NCBI GenBank assembly: GCA_016169945.1 | Contig: JADLSH010000373.1 | Location: 1,860,001 to 1,924,000 of the forward strand | Length of the DNA: 64,000 nt | Direction: 5' to 3' | Origin: Trachythela sp. YZ-2020 | Taxonomy: Eukaryota > Cnidaria > Anthozoa > Malacalcyonacea > Clavulariidae | Shown: in pieces, positions 31,463-42,530 of the stretch | Position numbering within the stretch: position 1 is the stretch's first letter | Layout: each line of letters opens with the position of its first letter | Program-made: the position numbers and the translations under genes | Notes under the pieces: generated by a model | What the model was told of the DNA's origin: nothing | What the model saw: the letters and a program-made list of their open reading frames with translations, nothing else | Databases searched by the model: none

Positions 31463-34400
31463 GTAAGTACTATTTTCAATCATCTTTTATCAATTATCAT
31501 GTTGGTCATATGTTTTCAAAAATTTTGTTAATTAGTTCAATGTTGAATACAATTGCTTAAAGTGAAATACCATTGTGTAAGTGAAACTTATACCACGGTA
31601 TTTGATGACTCTTCACCCTTGGACGCGTTTTCTGCCAAAACTAACTCGGTTACAAAATTAATAATTTCCCTTAGAAGTAATCTCAGTTTAGCTGATTTCA
31701 CCCGTGCTTCGAGGTCTGTCACACCACAAGCACGACAAAGGTTCCAGGAGCGTAGGGAGATTGGGTGGGAGATTGGTAAAATTGGGTGGGGGTGGGGGGG
31801 GGGGCGACACTCACGAGGCATTACCACGGTTGGCTAAGAGGGAGGAAAATTTTAAAATTTGGAGCGACGAAAGAGTCTTATTTACATCTTTCAGTTGGCT
31901 TTTCAGGTCTTTACAAGGATGGGATGTGATACATGTATTAAATGTTATGTTATGGTGATATATGTTATGATGGGTTATGATAAGCATTAACCTATGGAGG
32001 GGGCGTGAAAGATATCTACCACCTCTCCCCGATTTAATATGCCCCCACCTGCACAAGATTTTCTTTTAAAAAATTGCGCATCTAAAACTCTACAATAAAA
32101 AAAAACATCAGAAATTTCGAACTACTTGATAAATAATACGTTGCGACTAGTCAATCACTTACAAGTAACATTCTCCTTTCGTCTTATCAAGCATGTTCAA
32201 GAGTTGATTTCAAAATCCAAATTACCACCTAATAACGAAATCGTAAACGAAGACAACACGATCGCTACTGAACTTCCAGAGGAATCAGAGATTGTAAATG
32301 CTGATTGTAGCAACTTCAAGATTACAAGTTGCCAAACCATCACACTCGAATATTTTCGAAAGAATAAGACTACTCAAACAAAGAAGTCTATGTTGTCAAT
32401 AACAGCAACAAAAGGTACACAGACACTCCTTACCGTGAATTCATTGTCTAAACTCGTATTTTCCGAAACAATTTCTACTGGTTCTCAAACTGACCCATCT
32501 GACAATGTTATTGAAGAGCATATTGTTGATTCCTCAAAACCAAATGAATGTGGAACACGTGAAAATGTTGTTAAACAACATGTTGATTCATCAAAAACAC
32601 GTGAATATTGCAAAGCAGACACAAACGTTGAAATCTCTGGACCACCACCAGAAGAACTGTGTGAATCCGATTGTGATGAAAGTTGTGGCGAGAGTCATTG
32701 TACGGAATTTGATCATTTATCAGGTGAAGAAAGTCAATCTGAAGAGGAGGGGAGCATTGAAGAAAAATCAAAGCAAAATGAAGAACGCATTCTCTTGTCT
32801 CGCGAAAAGTCTATTGAGAATCAGCTAAAATTTATCATTTGCGAAGAGTCGATAGCACATATCTTTGGGATTTGCCAAAAATGTGGAAGCAGCTGCTCAG
32901 TTTCAATAGGAAACAGGATTGGAAGTTATTGCATGATCTATATATCGTGTTCATCGAACCAAAACCATGATACTTCTTGGTCAACTGGTCCTCTTATAAA
33001 TCGGCTTCCTGCTATAAACCTGCTCATAACTTCAAGCATTTCAAGCACGGGGATGGAATCGAATAAAACGTTGAGGTTCATGGAATCCTTAAACATCCTC
33101 TGTATTAAAAGAAGGGAAATGTCAAACCTTCAAAGTACATGCACAATACCAGCAATATTTAACATGTGGAGATTAGAGCAACAAAGTTTGATCAATGGAA
33201 TCAAGGACAAACCAGTTATTATAGCTTCTGACATGCGCGTGGACAGCCCTGGCCACTGTGGTCTTCTTGGTTCTGGTAGCACACTTGACGTAGAACAAAA
33301 CGTTATTTTGGATACTCAAGTTGTAAAGGTAATTGGAGGGTTCAGATACAATGTATAATTGTGGTAAAACGTAATTCCCAATTGATACACTGTTATGCAC
33401 GTGACTAATTCGATTAAAGATAATGATATAGTATTCTCAAACTCATTAATAATTCATTAGCAATTTACTCAATCAGACAGCTCCATTCCGTCACGTGAAT
33501 GGGCTTTCATACCCGGTAAAACACTGCATCAAACACTAGTGTTTGATAATCAAACACTAGTGTTTCATTCATCGTAATTTAACTGAAAAATCAATGCGAT
33601 TGTCCTAAAACGGCGCCTGATTGGTTCACTGCCTTTCGTTTTGATCAAACACTCAAACTTGTTTTTGAAATAGTACATCATAGCAATGATATTATTACTA
33701 ATTACACAAATTATGATATACCAATTTATCAAATCAATTAAATTTTTAGAGTCCCTGAAGAGGCAACTTTCGTACCTTGAGAATGCTAACGTAGAAGTTA
33801 AAAAACTCGTGACAGACAGACACGTGCAAGTATCTGCGTATATGGCAAGTGAAAAGCCAAGTATAGAGCACAATTACGATGTGTGGCATGTTGCAAAGGG
33901 TAAGAAGCCTAGTTGTCAAGTATTTAAAATAAGTACTTAAATCATGAAGCTCCATAGTAAATATTAAAGAATATAACATTCTTAGTAAGAATAACTATAT
34001 TATTTGTATAATTTAGGTGTGAAGAAAAAGCTTTTGAAAGCCTCAAAGACAAAGAAATTTAAAGTAATAAAGCCATGGATTGGGGTAGGCAAAACTGTCA
34101 AGTATGAACTAAAAAGACCGCTATAATGTTACATATATAGTTCCCAAATGCCTCTCTAATAAATGCTGTTTGATATAAGCACTTCTCCTTTTCAATGAAA
34201 ACGCTTGACAGGTTTCAATCTACCTGTCTCATTTGTTTTGCAATTGAGTTTCAGTGTAATAAGATTAACAACTCTCTCTCTCTAACAAACACCTCAAAAA
34301 TAATTGGCAATAAAAATTTATAAATTCACTTAACTTTTTTCAGTCAATCGTTAACCACGTTTACTGGGTGGCAATTTCAACCACAAACGAAAAAGAGAGA

Positions 34401-35920
34401 GAAGAAAAATGGAGAAGCCTTTTAAATCACATCATAGACGTGCATGTTCATGAAGAAAACAAGATCTTCCAGAGATGTACCCATGGAGAATTAGATAGAG
34501 CATGGATTAAAGCAGGTTACATAGTTTTTCACACATCTTAATTATAAAAATTTCTTGCAAGTTTAAAATATCATTTATTCTATACAGGGTCAGCTGCACA
34601 CAAGAAACTTGAAGAAATCCTTACAAAACCTCGACTAATTTCTGGTATTCGGAAACTATCAAATCTTCACCAGACTTCATCCCTCGAGTCAAAGCATTCT
34701 TTAGACAATCAGTTCGCCTCAAAGAATGTCTACTATCCATACCATTCACTTATGGCCAGGTAAGTATGAGTCACATTTTAGAATTTTATTCCCTCACCCA
34801 AATGTGAGTGCATATTTCTTTTTTACCTGCATTGAGAACTAAGTGAAATCAAAACCAATTTAGTTCTAATTAGCCCTTTATTATAAGTAAGCTGATTGCA
34901 GGAGTATCAGTTGGCAATCGAAGAATAAGAAAATGTTTAGAAGAAAAGCAAAGGTTAAATTTTGAATTTTAATAGCTTGAAACCTATTTTAGGCTGTTTT
35001 GCTCTTTCATGCACTTCAATGAAAATTCCAAGAAAAACCAAGCCAAAACAAAAACAAATTCAGATCGTTGGGTAATAATTTATCCAAAAGCAAACAAGGG
35101 GGAAAAAGCTATTGCTAAGAAGATAAAAGAAGCTCCAACTTTCGGTAAGTTGATTAAACAAAATGACTATATTAATTAATTATTAGATTTAATTATACTG
35201 TAAGAAACGTTTAGTAATTTAGTTAATGACTTCAGTTACATATAGAGATCGGACCGGAAGTAAATCGTATCAGAGCATACCAGGAAAAGTAGATGAGTAC
35301 TAGGAAAAACATAGTAATGCAAGCACATGGTGTAAGTGAGAGAAATATAGTTAGTTTTGGTTGTTTTACGTGGTTTATTTTGCTTATACGAGTCAAAATA
35401 CGATCGATTATAATATGGCGCATTTGTACAAACTACAAATAAATATGAAGCATCACCACAAATTACAAGTTTCCTCTACACAAGTACAGTTTTATAGTGC
35501 TTTGTAAACACAAAAAGGTTATTTAAGCATTCAAAAATGTTCGATTGCAGTCATGATATGCAAACTCTACCCTTATATCACTTAATTTTTTATTATGGCC
35601 ATTCCAGCCAATATAAACAATATTAACAATCAAGTGGCTTTACAACTTAGAGTATTTTGCTTTAGTCAGTCAAAAAAAACCTAACAGAGTTTACAATTGA
35701 ATAAAATTCTCCATTTTTAGGTTATGTAAAACCCATTCAGTCTGAAAGCTTAAAGCTACGGCAGAAGTTTCCAACCCTAAAAAAGGCACGCCTAAATGCA
35801 ATTGATGTCCTACCTAAAGAACCACCCTCTCTTGTGGATCAGTATCAAAAAGAAAACCCACCAGAAAGTAAAAGTTCTATCATTGCCAAGCGATTTCTGC
35901 ACAAACAGTCGCCATCTTGA
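31085..35920 (+). CDS. THAP-domain transposase-like gene, at least 8 exons
   Basis: Exons: 31085-31462, 32192-33328, about 33750-33899, 34017-34084, 34344-34515, 34588-34759, 34993-35144 and 35721-35920, each with GT-AG borders. The first encodes a THAP zinc finger (C3, C8, W40, C58, H61 in MYCPVYGC...LCSLHF). Exon 2 is acidic in the middle and ends with ASDMRVDSPGHCGLLGSGST, the RxDSPGH block with a likely catalytic Asp. Exon 3 has VKKLVTDRHVQVSAYM and NYDVWHVAKG. Later exons hold SIVNHVYWVAISTTN, RKLSNLHQTSSLESKHSL and a basic C-terminus. Phases agree at every junction from exon 3 on. Only the exon 2-3 phase fails, so a small exon was missed or lost. The protein should bind and move the element ends. 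Confidence 0.8.
31463..32191 (+). other. Intron 1 of the THAP transposase-like gene
   Basis: Contains a G-rich microsatellite (about 31787-31805) and several stops. The frame between 31553 and 31837 is open but probably not coding. Confidence 0.5.
32192..33328 (+). CDS. Exon 2: acidic linker and start of the catalytic domain
   Basis: A polypyrimidine tract TTCTCCTTTCGTCTTATCAAG precedes the exon, which keeps the frame of exon 1 (379 codons, phase 0 to 0). It includes a glutamate/serine-rich acidic stretch and CQKCGSSCSV, a cysteine pair seen in this family, followed by RRLxx-type SNLQSTCTIPAIFNMWRLEQ and DSPGH. The sequence up to 32126 is also open, so the start could be slightly earlier. 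Confidence 0.75.
33329..33749. other. Intron 2 region with a palindrome
   Basis: Holds ATCAAACACTAGTGTTTGAT, repeated in part right after. No exon restoring the phase was found. Confidence 0.5.
33750..33899 (+). CDS. Exon 3 of the THAP transposase-like gene
   Basis: Read after TTTTTAG, it encodes SLKRQLSYLENANVEVKKL, then VTDRHVQVSAYMASEKPSIE and HNYDVWHVAKG. The TDRH and YDVWHVAKG blocks are strongly conserved in the relatives I recall, and TDRH likely holds the second acidic catalytic residue. The donor GGTAAGA is at 33900. Confidence 0.8.
34017..34084 (+). CDS. Exon 4 of the THAP transposase-like gene
   Basis: 68 nt between ATTTAG and GTAGGC. It completes AKG-VKKKLLKASKTKKF and KVIKPWIG, in phase with both neighbours. 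Confidence 0.75.
34344..34515 (+). CDS. Exon 5 of the THAP transposase-like gene
   Basis: 172 nt after TTTTTTCAG. It encodes SIVNHVYWVAISTTNEKERE, then WRSLLNHIIDVHVHEE and FQRCTHGEL. VNHxYW and NHxxxxH are typical of the family. Confidence 0.8.
34588..34759 (+). CDS. Exon 6 of the THAP transposase-like gene
   Basis: 172 nt between TATACAG and GTAAGTATG. It encodes GSAAHKKLEEILTKPRLISG, then IRKLSNLHQTSSLESKHSL. The HQTSSLE motif carries the candidate third acidic residue. Confidence 0.8.
34993..35144 (+). CDS. Exon 7 of the THAP transposase-like gene
   Basis: 152 nt after ATTTTAG. It encodes LFCSFMHFNENSKKNQAKTK and WVIIYPKANKGEKAI. Phase is consistent with exons 6 and 8. Confidence 0.8.
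35721..35920 (+). CDS. Exon 8 (last) of the THAP transposase-like gene
   Basis: After CATTTTTAG the frame gives GYVKPIQSESLKLRQKFPTL, then RLNAIDVLPKEPPSLVDQ and a TGA at 35918-35920. The long intron 7 (35145-35720) holds nothing recognisable. Confidence 0.8.
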
Positions 35921-36129
35921 AATTGTTGCCCTGTTGTGATGTCACGCGTATGTTTCTTTAATGACTTGAAATTTGATTAAAGATGGCTGCCTAATGCTCA
36001 AAATTAATGTTTTTAAATGCGGGATAACAAGAGCGTTATACAGAGTTGAGTTGTTATTAAACTTTTTATTCTTTATTTAATATCTATTATTTTATTTGGT
36101 GAAGAAAAAAAATATGTTGCCATTTCCCT

Positions 36130-36883
36130 TTAAGGATCAAATGTTTCAATGTCTTGCTGTTGATTAAAAATATTTACAAACAATGCTTTCTTAAACGTAT
36201 TTACTGAAGTTCCAGATCTAATTTCATGCGAGAGACTTTTCCAATATTTCATAGTGCTCACAGAGAAAGTATGTCCACCTTCAGTAACCCTATTATATCG
36301 AGGTGCTGTAAAAAGACAATGTGCATTGCGAGTTCTTCTATTATGGTGATCACTGTTGAGAGGTAATATATCATTTAGATAATCAGGGCATTCGTTATGA
36401 CAACATTTATAAGCGAGTATACATTTGCGTATTTCAGCTTCGCGATAGAAGGGAATCCATTTTAGACGGTTAAAGAGGTCGACAGATTGATGTTGTGGAT
36501 GAGCATCTAGGATGATACGTGCAGCTCTTTTCTGGAGTTTAAGTAGCTTAAATAGATTATTTTTGCTACAGTTTGACCAAGTAATTGAAGCATATAAAAA
36601 TAGAGGTTTGATCATAGTTGAGTAAAATAGCGAACGTTCGTCCATAGGCAGATACGATTTAATAGTTTTCAGTATTCCTAGACGTTTAGAGATCTTGCTA
36701 CAAAGGGAGTCCACGTACAGATCAAAAGATAGATTCTCATCAAGAACTATTCCTCAAAGTTTCGCGTTGTTGCATTGCTCTAGTGCAGTTCCGTTAGCTT
36801 TCACGTTAAGGCGCATATCAGGTGGAGATAACATGTTGTGCAAGCGTTTTCCCGAAATCAGCAAAGTTTTAGTTTTTGCAGCA
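36130..36883 (-). pseudogene. Minus-strand LINE: ORF C-terminal part
   Basis: The minus strand from 36883 reads LALNAAKTKTLLISGKRLHN and NVKANGTALEQCNNAKL. After one stop it continues with YVDSLCSKISKRLGILKTIK, SLFYSTMIKPLFLYASITWS, LQKRAARIILDAHPQHQSVD and YNRVTEGGHTFSVSTMKYWK, ending QQQDIETFDP with TAA. This is the post-RT thumb and C-terminal region. The stop lies in the TTAA target of the Kolobok-like element. Confidence 0.85.
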
Positions 36884-36887
36884 TTAA

Positions 36888-39800
36888 GAGCCAATGTCCA
36901 CAAGAATCGAACATATCGTGGCAAAAGTCAAAATTTCGAATTCGCTCTACTTTTGAATATAGTTACGCCTTCATTAGATAACAATCGCTGGGCAGCCGGT
37001 TTTTGAAAATATTCTATATTTTTGGAGAAAATCGTTATACAAGAGTCCCTACCGGATACGCACGCGAGAGACGCCCAACACGCGAGAATTGCGATCAAAA
37101 TTATCAAACTTCACACAGAGCGTGTGTCAAAAAGAAAATACATATTTCAAATCTTAAACATTTTGCTTATAATACAACTCTTTAACGTTGTTTGGGCGGA
37201 ATTTGACACTATTTGGGCAGTTGGAAAATATTCTGAAGACAAAAGTCGGATGTATGTGTTTTCATATGCAAATTAGTATGCTCGAAAGAAAAAAAAATTA
37301 AGTATCGGCAAGTGTTGTGATTGCAATGAAATTCAGTACATAGACTAAGGAAGAACATATCTTTCTATATTTGCAAAGTTTGGTTTGGGGAAAATGATTT
37401 GAGATTCACAACGATTGCTTCATTTGTTTATAATTATTTGTAAAAATCACCCTTTCCGTACAAAATATGACCAATAATTTTTCCCAATAAAGAATAATCT
37501 GATTGCCGTAAAATTAACGCTAGGAGCTAAGAAAGACATGTGCTTTCTGTTTTTGTAAAGTATGGCTTGTAGAAATATATTTAGGCTCCAAAGAAAGCAC
37601 TGCTTTTGTGCAATAATTTACGCACGAAACATTGCTAATTGATGATTGCATGACCGACAGCTCAATTTCACAACTAGACGTCTGAATGCAACAAAATTTG
37701 CTCTAGAACCTTAAAAGAATCGTTTTTTCTATGCCCCATATAAGTTTAACTAGAAACATGAAATTCGGACTGGATATAAAAGCTTTCAACATGGTAGTTA
37801 ATACATCCGTGGCTGCACAGTGTGCTTGATCAACGCGGCTAAGTCGATGATTACATGTTTGGGCTTTTGCTGTTAAAACCATTGTTGTTTCATGTTGTTG
37901 TACTTTAAGCCTAACAAATACAGTAATAAAAACATACAAAACTTACTTACCAAAGCTTCTGATGTTGTTTAGAAGCCATCAGAATATGTTCGTGATCATG
38001 ACATCGATGCAAATAGTATGCACACTAAGGTCTGTAACACTGGTAAGGGGCTGTTTATATGGAAGCCTTTAGTTTAGCGGTATTAAAGTGGGATGAATTT
38101 CTCTTGTGTTTATATGAGAAAATTTCATCCCGCTTGCCGGGACAATTTTGTTGTTTTGACATTGTTTTGACATTGTCATTGTTTTGACAGTTGTTAAAAA
38201 TAGCTCGCGGCGACATCTTTGAACTTTCATCCCGGCAACTGGGCCAAATTTGCATCTTGGAAAGCGAGATCTCGCCTTTACTTCAAATAGTTGTCCAATG
38301 GAAAAACATTAAACAAGTCTTTGTGAATTTAGCTATTTTATAAAGACATTTTGATCTCTGACTCAAAACGCTCTACATGAAAATACTAAGAAACGGGAGC
38401 GGAATGGAGCCAAGTGCACTAGCTACTAAGGGACTGTTTATATGGAAGTCGGGCTGGCCCGCTTAGCGAGACAGCTCGGTAAGCTGTGTAGTTAATTTTA
38501 TAGTAAAAACTACCGTGCGTTTACATGGACAAGCGGGCTGGCCCGTTTGCCGGGATGAAAGTTCAAAGATGCCGCCGCGAGCTATTTTTAACAACTGTCA
38601 AAACAATGTCAAAACAACAAATTGCCCGGCAAGCGGGATGAAATTTTCTCATATAAACACAAGAGAAATTCATCCCACTTTAATACCGGGCTGTCTCGCT
38701 AAACGGGCCCAGCTTCCATATAAACAGCCCATTACCTGTGTCACAGACATTAGTGTGCATACTATTTCCATCGATGTCACGATCACGATTCACGAACATA
38801 TTCTGATGGCTTCTAAACAACATCAGAAGCTTTGGTAAGTAAGTTTTGTATGTTTTTATTACTGTATTTGTTAGGCTTAAAGTACAACAACATGAAACAA
38901 CAATGGTTTTAACAGCAAAAGCCCAAACATGTAATCATCGACTTAGCCGCGTTGATCAAGCACATGCAGCCACGGATGTATTAACTACCATGTTGAAAGC
39001 TTTTATATCCAGTCCGAATTTCATGTTTCTAGTTAAACTTACTGTATATGGGGCATAGAAAAACGATTCTTTAAGGTTCTAGAGCAAATTTTGTTGCATT
39101 CAGACGTCTAGTTGTGAAATTGAACTGTCGGTCATGCAATCATCAATTAGCAATGTTTCGTGCGTAAATTATTGCACAAAAGCAATGCTTTCTTTGGAGC
39201 CTAAATATATTTCTACAAGCCAAACTTTACAAAAACAGAAAGCACATGTCTTACTTAGTTTCTAGCGTTAATTTTACGGCAATCAGATCGTTCTTTATTG
39301 GGAAAATTGTTAGTCAAACTTTGTTCGAAAGCGTGATTTTTACAAATAATTATAAACAAATGAAGCGATCGTTGTGAATCTCAAATCATTTTCCCCAAAC
39401 CAAACTTTGCAAATATAGAAAGATATGTTCTTCCTTAGTCTATGTACTGAATTTCATTGCAATCAGAACACTTGCCGATACTTAAAATTTTTTTTCTCTC
39501 GAGCATACTAATTTGCATATGAAAACACATACATCCGACTTTTGTCTTCCAGAATATTTTCCAACTGCCCAAATAGCGTCAAATTCCGCCCAAACAACGT
39601 TAAAGAGTTGTATTATAAGCAAAATGTTTAAGATTTGAAATATGTATTTTCTTTTTGACACACGCTCTGTGTGAAGTTTGATAATTTTGATCGCAATTCT
39701 CGCGTGTTGGCGCTCTCGCATGCGTATCCGGTAGGGACTCTTGTATAACGATTTTCTCAAAAAATATAGAATATTTTCAAAAACCGGCTGCCCAGCGATT

Positions 39801-39904
39801 GTTATCTAATAAAGGCCTAACTATATTTAAAAGTAGAGCGAATTCGAAATTTTGACTCTTGCCACGAATTGTTGGATTTGCTCGATTCTTGTGGACATTG
39901 CCTC
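36888..39904. mobile_element. 3.0-kb TTAA foldback element inserted in the LINE
   Basis: The two halves are inverted copies: 36888 to about 38255 matches the reverse complement of about 38540-39904. The ends read GAGCCAATGTCCACAAGAAT and, inverted, GAGGCAATGTCCACAAGAAT. TTAA flanks both sides (36884-36887 and 39905-39908), within the LINE reading frame. Both arms contain the same 78-codon and 60-84-codon open frames, but these match nothing I know. The arms are about 1.35 kb with modest divergence. The loop holds parts of a smaller MITE. Confidence 0.9.
38046..38736. mobile_element. MITE with GGG(G/A)CTGTTTATATGGAAG ends in the loop of the foldback
   Basis: GGGGCTGTTTATATGGAAGC at 38046 and the inverse GCTTCCATATAAACAGCCC at 38717-38736 act as terminal repeats. 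A second internal start, GGGACTGTTTATATGGAAGT at 38431 with GGGCTGGCCCGCTTAGCGAG, suggests two overlapping copies or a partial duplication. Confidence 0.6.
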
Positions 39905-39908
39905 TTAA

Positions 39909-41243
39909 GTGGTAGCTTGTTTTCTTTGGCCCAGTCATCAACCTGTGAAGCAGATGTTGACAATTTTTCATTAAGTTCACCAACTCTGGTAAACATCGAT
40001 GACTCCACTATAGTAGTGTCGTCTGCAAAAATATCAAGGCGAGAGTCGACGTGTAGAGGGAGGTCATTAATGAAGATGACAAACAGGAGAGGACCCAGAA
40101 TTTAACCTTGTGAAATACCATCTGTGATGATTGTTGTTGTTGATACCTCGTTATTTATAACAACATACTGCCGACGTTGAAACAAGTAAGATTGGAACCA
40201 TTTTAAGGAGTTGTTGTCAAAGCCATAAAGTTCAAGTTTGCGCTGGAGAATCTCATGGTCTACCATATTGAAAGCTTTTTTAAAGTCAACTAGCACTAAT
40301 CCGTTGATTTTGTTCTTGTCGATATTAAATAAAAGAGTATCAATGATAAACGCAAGAGCTGTTTCTGTGCTGTATTACTTTCGAAATCCAGATTGATTAG
40401 AATAAATTAGACCATTGACTGACAAGTAGCTGGAAAGGGACTCGTGCACGTGCACGTGTCTTTCGATTATCTTTGAAAGGACTGGTAGAACTGAAATCGG
40501 CCGGTAATTATTCACATCAGCGGTCGACCCTGATTTAAAAAGGGGAGTAACTTTTGCGGTTTTCCATCGGAAAGGGAGTGTCATAGAGTTTAGTGACATA
40601 TTGATTAACTTGGCTATTGATGGTGCGATTTCGTGAACACCAATCTTTAATAATAAAGGGCTAATGCCATCCACGCCTGTTGCCTTGTTGTTGTTGGGTA
40701 TATTTGACAGGTAGGTTATGACCTCTTTCGTTGAAATAGTTAGAATACTAAACGTTGTATCAGGTTGGATTTTAGACAATATAAATGTCTTTAGTTTAGA
40801 TAAATTTGGAGTATTTAGTAAATTCATCGATGATTTTAACTTTGATGCGATTGTGGTGAAATGACCATTAAAGATGCAATGTGTTTTGCGTCACTAATTT
40901 CGTTATTGTTTTCGTCAGAAACAGAGATCGGAGACTTGTTTGAATCAGTGCTGTGGGAGCCAAGAGACTTTAGAAACTTCCAAACGGTTTTTGGATTTCC
41001 TTTATTTTCGCGAAATGATTATTTAAAAAATGTTCTGTTTGATTGCTCGATTTTGCTCACCACAGAGTTTCTTGCGGCGCGATAAAGCTTCCAGCAATCA
41101 GGATGGTTAGAGGACCTAGCTTTAGACATCAGATAGTCTCTCTTTTTAATAGCGTCAAGAATTTCATTTGTCATCCATTGAGGTTGTTTATCTTTAGACA
41201 CACGCTTCTCTTTCAATGGTAATAATGAATCGACAGTTTGCAT
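39909..41243 (-). pseudogene. Minus-strand LINE: reverse transcriptase
   Basis: Minus-strand frames between 41243 and 39909 give the LINE linker (QPQWMTNEILDAIKKRDYLM) and then RT blocks: NNNKATGVDGISPLLLKIGV, SLNSMTLPFRWKTAKVTPLF, RPISVLPVLSKIIERHVHVH, VDFKKAFNMVDHEILQRKLE, DGISQG followed by a stop, LGPLLFVIFINDLPLHV, and IFADDTTIVES with the (Y/F)ADD active site. A frameshift and stops occur around 40300 and 40860-41015. The ORF breaks at 39909 at the foldback insertion and continues at 36883. Confidence 0.85.
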
Positions 41244-41258
41244 AAATAGGTTTTCCCA

Positions 41259-42530
41259 TTAATCTACGCAGTCGTCAATGTTATCAAAGATGAAAGCAGT
41301 GTCCCAAGGAGTACTACTAAGAGACGATCTGAATGATGTTACGTTGAGTTTTCGTATGTCCCGATAGGTAAAAGTTTTATGATGTTTACTGGAGCTAGAA
41401 GGATGACAATTGTATTTTCTTATAGCGAAGACTGGTAGATGATCGGATAGAGCATAATTTGGAATGACTACATTGCAGATACGTTTGCTTTGGTTAGTAT
41501 AAATGTGATCCAAACATGAGCCACTAATTGGTCTTGTTACGTCATTGACAATTTGATTGAAGTTCATATGCAACAGACTTTTCGCGAGTTTGTTTTTCTT
41601 GTAAGTATTTGAGTGTTTAAAATCAATGTTGAAATCACCAGTTAGGATGACTTCGGTGTTTTTCAAATATATACGCTCAAATACCGATTCAAATTTACTG
41701 TCATCGTCTTTAGAGGACGAAGGTGGGCGATAACAGCCTGCCAACAAAAGAGACAGCTTAGATCTGAATGGATAGACTTCTAGCCACATTATTTCAACTG
41801 AATCTTCCTCAAGATCAAGACGACGTCGAAAGTTTAAATCGTTAGAGCAATATGCGGCTACTCCCCCACCATGTTTAGATAATCGATCTTTTCTAAACAA
41901 GGTGTAACCTGGGATATTAAAGCACGAGTTGCAGTCTGTGGGTTTTAGAAAGGTTTCAATCAAAAATAATATATCCAATTGTTTTTCGCTTTGACTAGTA
42001 AGCATAAGCTTTATCTGTTCGTATTTAGCGTTTGTTAGGTAATTCACATTCCATTGCCCAAATCTCAGACCTTTGTTCGGCATAGATAGGTTGAGGTACA
42101 ATGAAGAACTGGCACTAGCGGGCACATGGTCATGATGTAGGTCAGAGTCGTCATTTGATGTATCATTATCTGGTAAATCGTGAGTGGCTTCACCATTTAA
42201 AACACTAGTATTATTTATATTATTATCAATACATTCGTCGCAAATCCATTCATCAGACCAGTTGTTATAATTTTCATTGTTAGTACAAATTGCATGATAC
42301 CAACTATCACAACCAGAGCAGAAAACCGAGTTGTCATCCCATTTAATTGGTATAGTGCAGGAGTGGCAAGATGGATAAGTCCATGATTCTAAGTTATTAG
42401 TAATGTTTGTGTTTAATAGATTATCTGGTTTTGCAATTGGGGTAATTTGACTACTATCGTAGAATGGACCGGGATTGATTTCAATGCCATTCAACTGAAT
42501 TAAAATCAAGGCTATAGTCAAACACTTGAA
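41259..42530 (-). CDS. Minus-strand LINE: ORF N-terminal part with 2A-like motif, PHD finger and AP endonuclease
   Basis: An open minus-strand frame of 420 codons starts with a hydrophobic segment (KCLTIALILIQL) and NGIEINPGP, which resembles the 2A translational-recoding motif of CR1/L2 elements. A PHD finger follows (CHSCTIPIKWDDNSVFCSGC, SWYHAICTN and WICDECIDN), with the Cys4-His-Cys3 order. From about residue 155 comes the apurinic-like endonuclease: LRFGQWNVNYLTNAKYEQIK, FLIETFLKPTD, AGCYRPPSS, GDFNIDFKHSN and SDHLPVFAIRKY, holding the catalytic Asn/Glu/Asp/His blocks. The endonuclease would nick the target. The PHD finger may guide it to chromatin. This is the best-preserved part of the LINE. 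Confidence 0.88.
   Translation of the reverse strand, partial: FKCLTIALILIQLNGIEINPGPFYDSSQITPIAKPDNLLNTNITNNLESWTYPSCHSCTIPIKWDDNSVFCSGCDSWYHAICTNNENYNNWSDEWICDECIDNNINNTSVLNGEATHDLPDNDTSNDDSDLHHDHVPASASSSLYLNLSMPNKGLRFGQWNVNYLTNAKYEQIKLMLTSQSEKQLDILFLIETFLKPTDCNSCFNIPGYTLFRKDRLSKHGGGVAAYCSNDLNFRRRLDLEEDSVEIMWLEVYPFRSKLSLLLAGCYRPPSSSKDDDSKFESVFERIYLKNTEVILTGDFNIDFKHSNTYKKNKLAKSLLHMNFNQIVNDVTRPISGSCLDHIYTNQSKRICNVVIPNYALSDHLPVFAIRKYNCHPSSSSKHHKTFTYRDIRKLNVTSFRSSLSSTPWDTAFIFDNIDDCVD

Larger units (their letters stand above)
30825..36129 (+). mobile_element. THAP/Kolobok-like DNA transposon, 5.3 kb, with TTAA target duplication
   Basis: The left end begins AGGGAAATGGCAACATATTT and the right end is its inverse, AATATGTTGCCATTTCCCT. 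Both are flanked by TTAA (30821-30824 and 36130-36133). It carries a multi-exon THAP transposase-like gene on the plus strand, open throughout except one unresolved junction, and it lies at the stop codon of a LINE. TTAA targets and a THAP domain are characteristic of the Kolobok superfamily as I know it. Near-complete structure and matching termini suggest recent mobility. Confidence 0.85.

Noticed and set aside
31553..31837. Open frame in intron 1 of the THAP gene as an exon
   Set aside because: It runs through a G-rich microsatellite, and no splice pair joins it in phase to both neighbours.
36130..39058. Mirrored ORF pairs (for example 37703-37939 and 38846-39058) as duplicated genes
   Set aside because: They are the two arms of one inverted repeat and are not independent genes.
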